From Candidatus Omnitrophota bacterium (lineage in GTDB: Bacteria; Omnitrophota; Gorgyraeia; Gygaellales; Profunditerraquicolaceae), in assembly GCA_016931435.1 (NCBI GenBank), contig JAFGET010000171.1, positions 1 through 7,581 on the forward strand: a DNA stretch of 7,581 bases. Reading direction: 5' to 3'. The notes beneath the pieces are model-generated. The model worked only from the letters and a program-made list of their open reading frames with translations. It searched no databases and was not told where the DNA came from. A program made the position numbers and the translations under genes. Below, piece by piece: positions 6,662 to 7,581 of the stretch. How positions within the stretch are numbered: the stretch's first letter is position 1; the number at the start of each line of letters is the position of its first letter.

Positions 6662-6904
6662 TTTAAATGAATCTGCCGCTTTTCTCGCTCAAAGTCGGTT
6701 TTACCTGCCTTCGGCAGGCACGCCAATGATCTTTCGCATTTCGGTGGCTGCTGAACTCGGCCGTCCCGCTCTTGCGGATACGGCCTCAAACAGCATCGCC
6801 ATCCCGAGATTATCAGCCTCTCGGCTGACCTCGGGATTCCCTTAATGCTCAAGCTCCATTGGCTAAAACCTCCATTCGCTCGAAAACCGCCAGATTCATT
6901 TAAA
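6662..6904 (-). ncRNA. Candidate structured RNA or small non-autonomous element with 14-bp inverted ends
   Basis: The ends are a perfect 14-bp inverted repeat (6662-6675 with 6891-6904). Inside are nested helices: partial pairing 6677-6684 with 6882-6889; GGTTTTA 6697-6703 with 6864-6870; GCCAATG 6722-6728 with 6857-6863; and GCATT 6736-6740 with 6844-6848. The core holds two hairpins. One is at 6743-6800 (TGCTG with CAGCA, GGCCGT with ACGGCC, CCGC with GCGG). The other is at 6801-6837 (8-bp ATCCCGAG with CTCGGGAT, then 6-bp TCAGCC with GGCTGA). Read on the - strand, the last loop is GAGA, a GNRA tetraloop, and the other loops are purine-rich, which favours - strand transcription. No protein is supported: the 95-codon reverse frame here runs into the GT9 gene and has no recognisable domain. 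Size and branched layout fit a HEARO/omega-RNA-like or other repeat-associated RNA, but no IscB/IsrB-type gene is in the window. Helices are seen directly; RNA status and strand are inferred. Confidence 0.6.
6704..6718. repeat. Small G/C-rich palindrome inserted in a stem
   Basis: CCTGCC (6704-6709), loop TTC, GGCAGG (6713-6718) is a 6-bp perfect hairpin. It sits, with CAC after it, precisely between GGTTTTA and GCCAATG, whose partners on the other side (CATTGGC and TAAAACC) are contiguous. It therefore looks like an 18-nt insertion into one strand of a former uninterrupted 14-bp stem, or an extra arm of the RNA. Confidence 0.75.
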
Positions 6905-6947
6905 AAATAGAAAATGTTTATGCTTTTTGTTCCATTTTTTTATTTAT

Positions 6948-7478
6948 ATGTCTAACTCTAGAGATAAGTTAAACGAAGCTAGGTATTTTTTAGAAGAAAT
7001 GAGCAGGGTGAACCCTGATGTCGATAAATTCAGATACTCATTTACTGCCTTCCTAGCAGCAAGTCGTAGTCTCACGTTGATTATGCAAAAGGAATTTTCA
7101 AAAGTTTCTGGTTTTGATTCCTGGTATACCAAGAAACAAAAAGAGATGAACAATAACAGTATTCTGAAATATTTGCTTAGACAAAGAAATATTACGAGCC
7201 ATGAGCGTCCCGTATTTCCAATAGGTATTATTAGCGCGACAGGTCAAGGTATTAACGGTACTCAAGTAGGAGTTTTTCTTATAGGCACTGGGACAAGCAC
7301 TGATTTCTCCGGAAGTTTTATGAAATTTTCTGCAGATCGACCAAATACTACAGTCACATATCGTTTCGACGATATTCCCGATAGAGATAAAGATGTAGTA
7401 ACTATATGTCAAGAAGCTATAGATTTATTGGAACGCATTGTTACTGAGTGTGAAGAGAAGTTTTTGAGGAAAAAATAA
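6948..7478 (+). CDS. Uncharacterised protein, possibly HEPN-like
   Basis: This protein has 176 residues. I prefer ATG 6948; a TTG at 6927 would add a Phe-rich MFHFFIY extension from T-rich DNA. No Shine-Dalgarno is visible before either. The first half looks all-helical: about 5-18, 25-51 and 57-80, with a Trp-Tyr pair (W59-Y60). It ends in R80-N-I-T-S-H85, which fits the RNxxxH signature of HEPN ribonuclease-type domains. Residues 88-140 look beta-rich and Gly/Thr-rich, and a final charged helix covers about 147-173. No signal peptide or membrane segment is seen. It is isolated: no partner nucleotidyltransferase, antitoxin or phage gene is visible, and it lies outside the glycan operon between two diverged direct repeats. 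Its sequence appears more A/T-rich than the glycosyltransferase genes, which is compatible with separate acquisition. I do not recognise the family with certainty; HEPN is a motif-level guess. Confidence 0.75.
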   Translation: MSNSRDKLNEARYFLEEMSRVNPDVDKFRYSFTAFLAASRSLTLIMQKEFSKVSGFDSWYTKKQKEMNNNSILKYLLRQRNITSHERPVFPIGIISATGQGINGTQVGVFLIGTGTSTDFSGSFMKFSADRPNTTVTYRFDDIPDRDKDVVTICQEAIDLLERIVTECEEKFLRKK

Positions 7479-7501
7479 GGCACACTTTGGGAGTTTTTTG
7501 A

Positions 7502-7548
7502 ATTTTGCTGGAGGGATTTGGGAGCGTGCACTAGAAATTTTTTGGCAG
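7502..7548 (+). repeat. Direct repeat copy 2 and following hairpin at the right edge
   Basis: This is the same-orientation diverged copy of 6616-6658, starting 23 nt after the stop of the orphan gene. Just past its aligned part, GCAGA (7545-7549) and TCTGC (7552-7556) can form a 5-bp hairpin with a 2-nt loop. The rest to 7581 shows no gene and probably continues the repeat beyond the window. I see no clear terminator between 7479 and 7581. Confidence 0.5.
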
Positions 7549-7581
7549 AAGTCTGCGAGGGATTACGCCGAGTGGAAGCAC

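Noticed and set aside
6759..6785. Resemblance of the - strand hairpin to group II intron domain V
   Set aside because: The GCCGTAT/ACGGCC look is superficial: the helix is shorter, the loop is AAGA, the catalytic triad context is absent, and there is no intron-encoded protein or domain VI.
6801..6837. Strong hairpin as an intrinsic terminator of the glycan operon
   Set aside because: No T-run follows on either strand, it lies about 190 nt past the stop, and it is better explained as part of the nested fold.
6565..6852. 95-codon reverse frame over the intergenic region
   Set aside because: It spans the hairpins of the folded element and runs into the GT9 gene on the opposite strand. It shows no recognisable domain, and its composition follows the palindromes.
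7098..7412. 104-codon reverse frame inside the orphan gene
   Set aside because: It is antisense to a frame with clear helical protein character and shows no recognisable domain.

Overview
The window looks like part of a cell-surface polysaccharide or lipopolysaccharide-core locus from an uncultured Gram-negative bacterium. Five genes lie head to tail on the + strand (window start to 6614). They encode a GT4-GT9 fusion cut by the left edge, a GT4 glycosyltransferase, a membrane-anchored NodB-type polysaccharide deacetylase, a single-domain GT9 enzyme and a double GT9-GT9 protein. That gives four GT9 (heptosyltransferase-family) domains in one run. Spacing is tight after the first gene: a 50-nt gap, then a 22-nt overlap, a 4-nt gap and a 4-nt ATGA overlap, so one transcript is likely. 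Stacked and fused GT9 genes plus short heptamer repeats suggest Candidatus Omnitrophota or a related lineage. That placement is inference from style, not proof.

The glycan genes carry three heptanucleotide repeat tracts: one in the gap between genes 1 and 2, one inside the first GT9 domain of the double protein, and one exactly in the linker joining its two GT9 domains. Seven is not a multiple of three, so a one-unit change in either coding tract would break the frame. Beside the first tract, a perfect 12-bp inverted repeat folds over the stop codon of gene 1.

From 6615 to 6947 there is no convincing gene. Instead there is a compact folded element (6662-6904) with perfect 14-bp inverted ends, a second 14-bp stem split by a small palindrome, and two strong internal hairpins. 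The complementary strand carries a GNRA-type loop, so I read it as a candidate structured RNA, or a small non-autonomous mobile element, on the - strand. It is the most interesting object in the window. Its class is unresolved; HEARO/omega RNA is the first model I would test.

At the right, 6948-7478 encodes an orphan protein of 176 residues with a helical N-terminal half and an RNxxxH motif suggestive of HEPN proteins. The folded element and this gene lie between two diverged direct repeats of about 45 bp (6616-6658 and 7502-7548), which suggests an inserted or recombined segment after the glycan operon.
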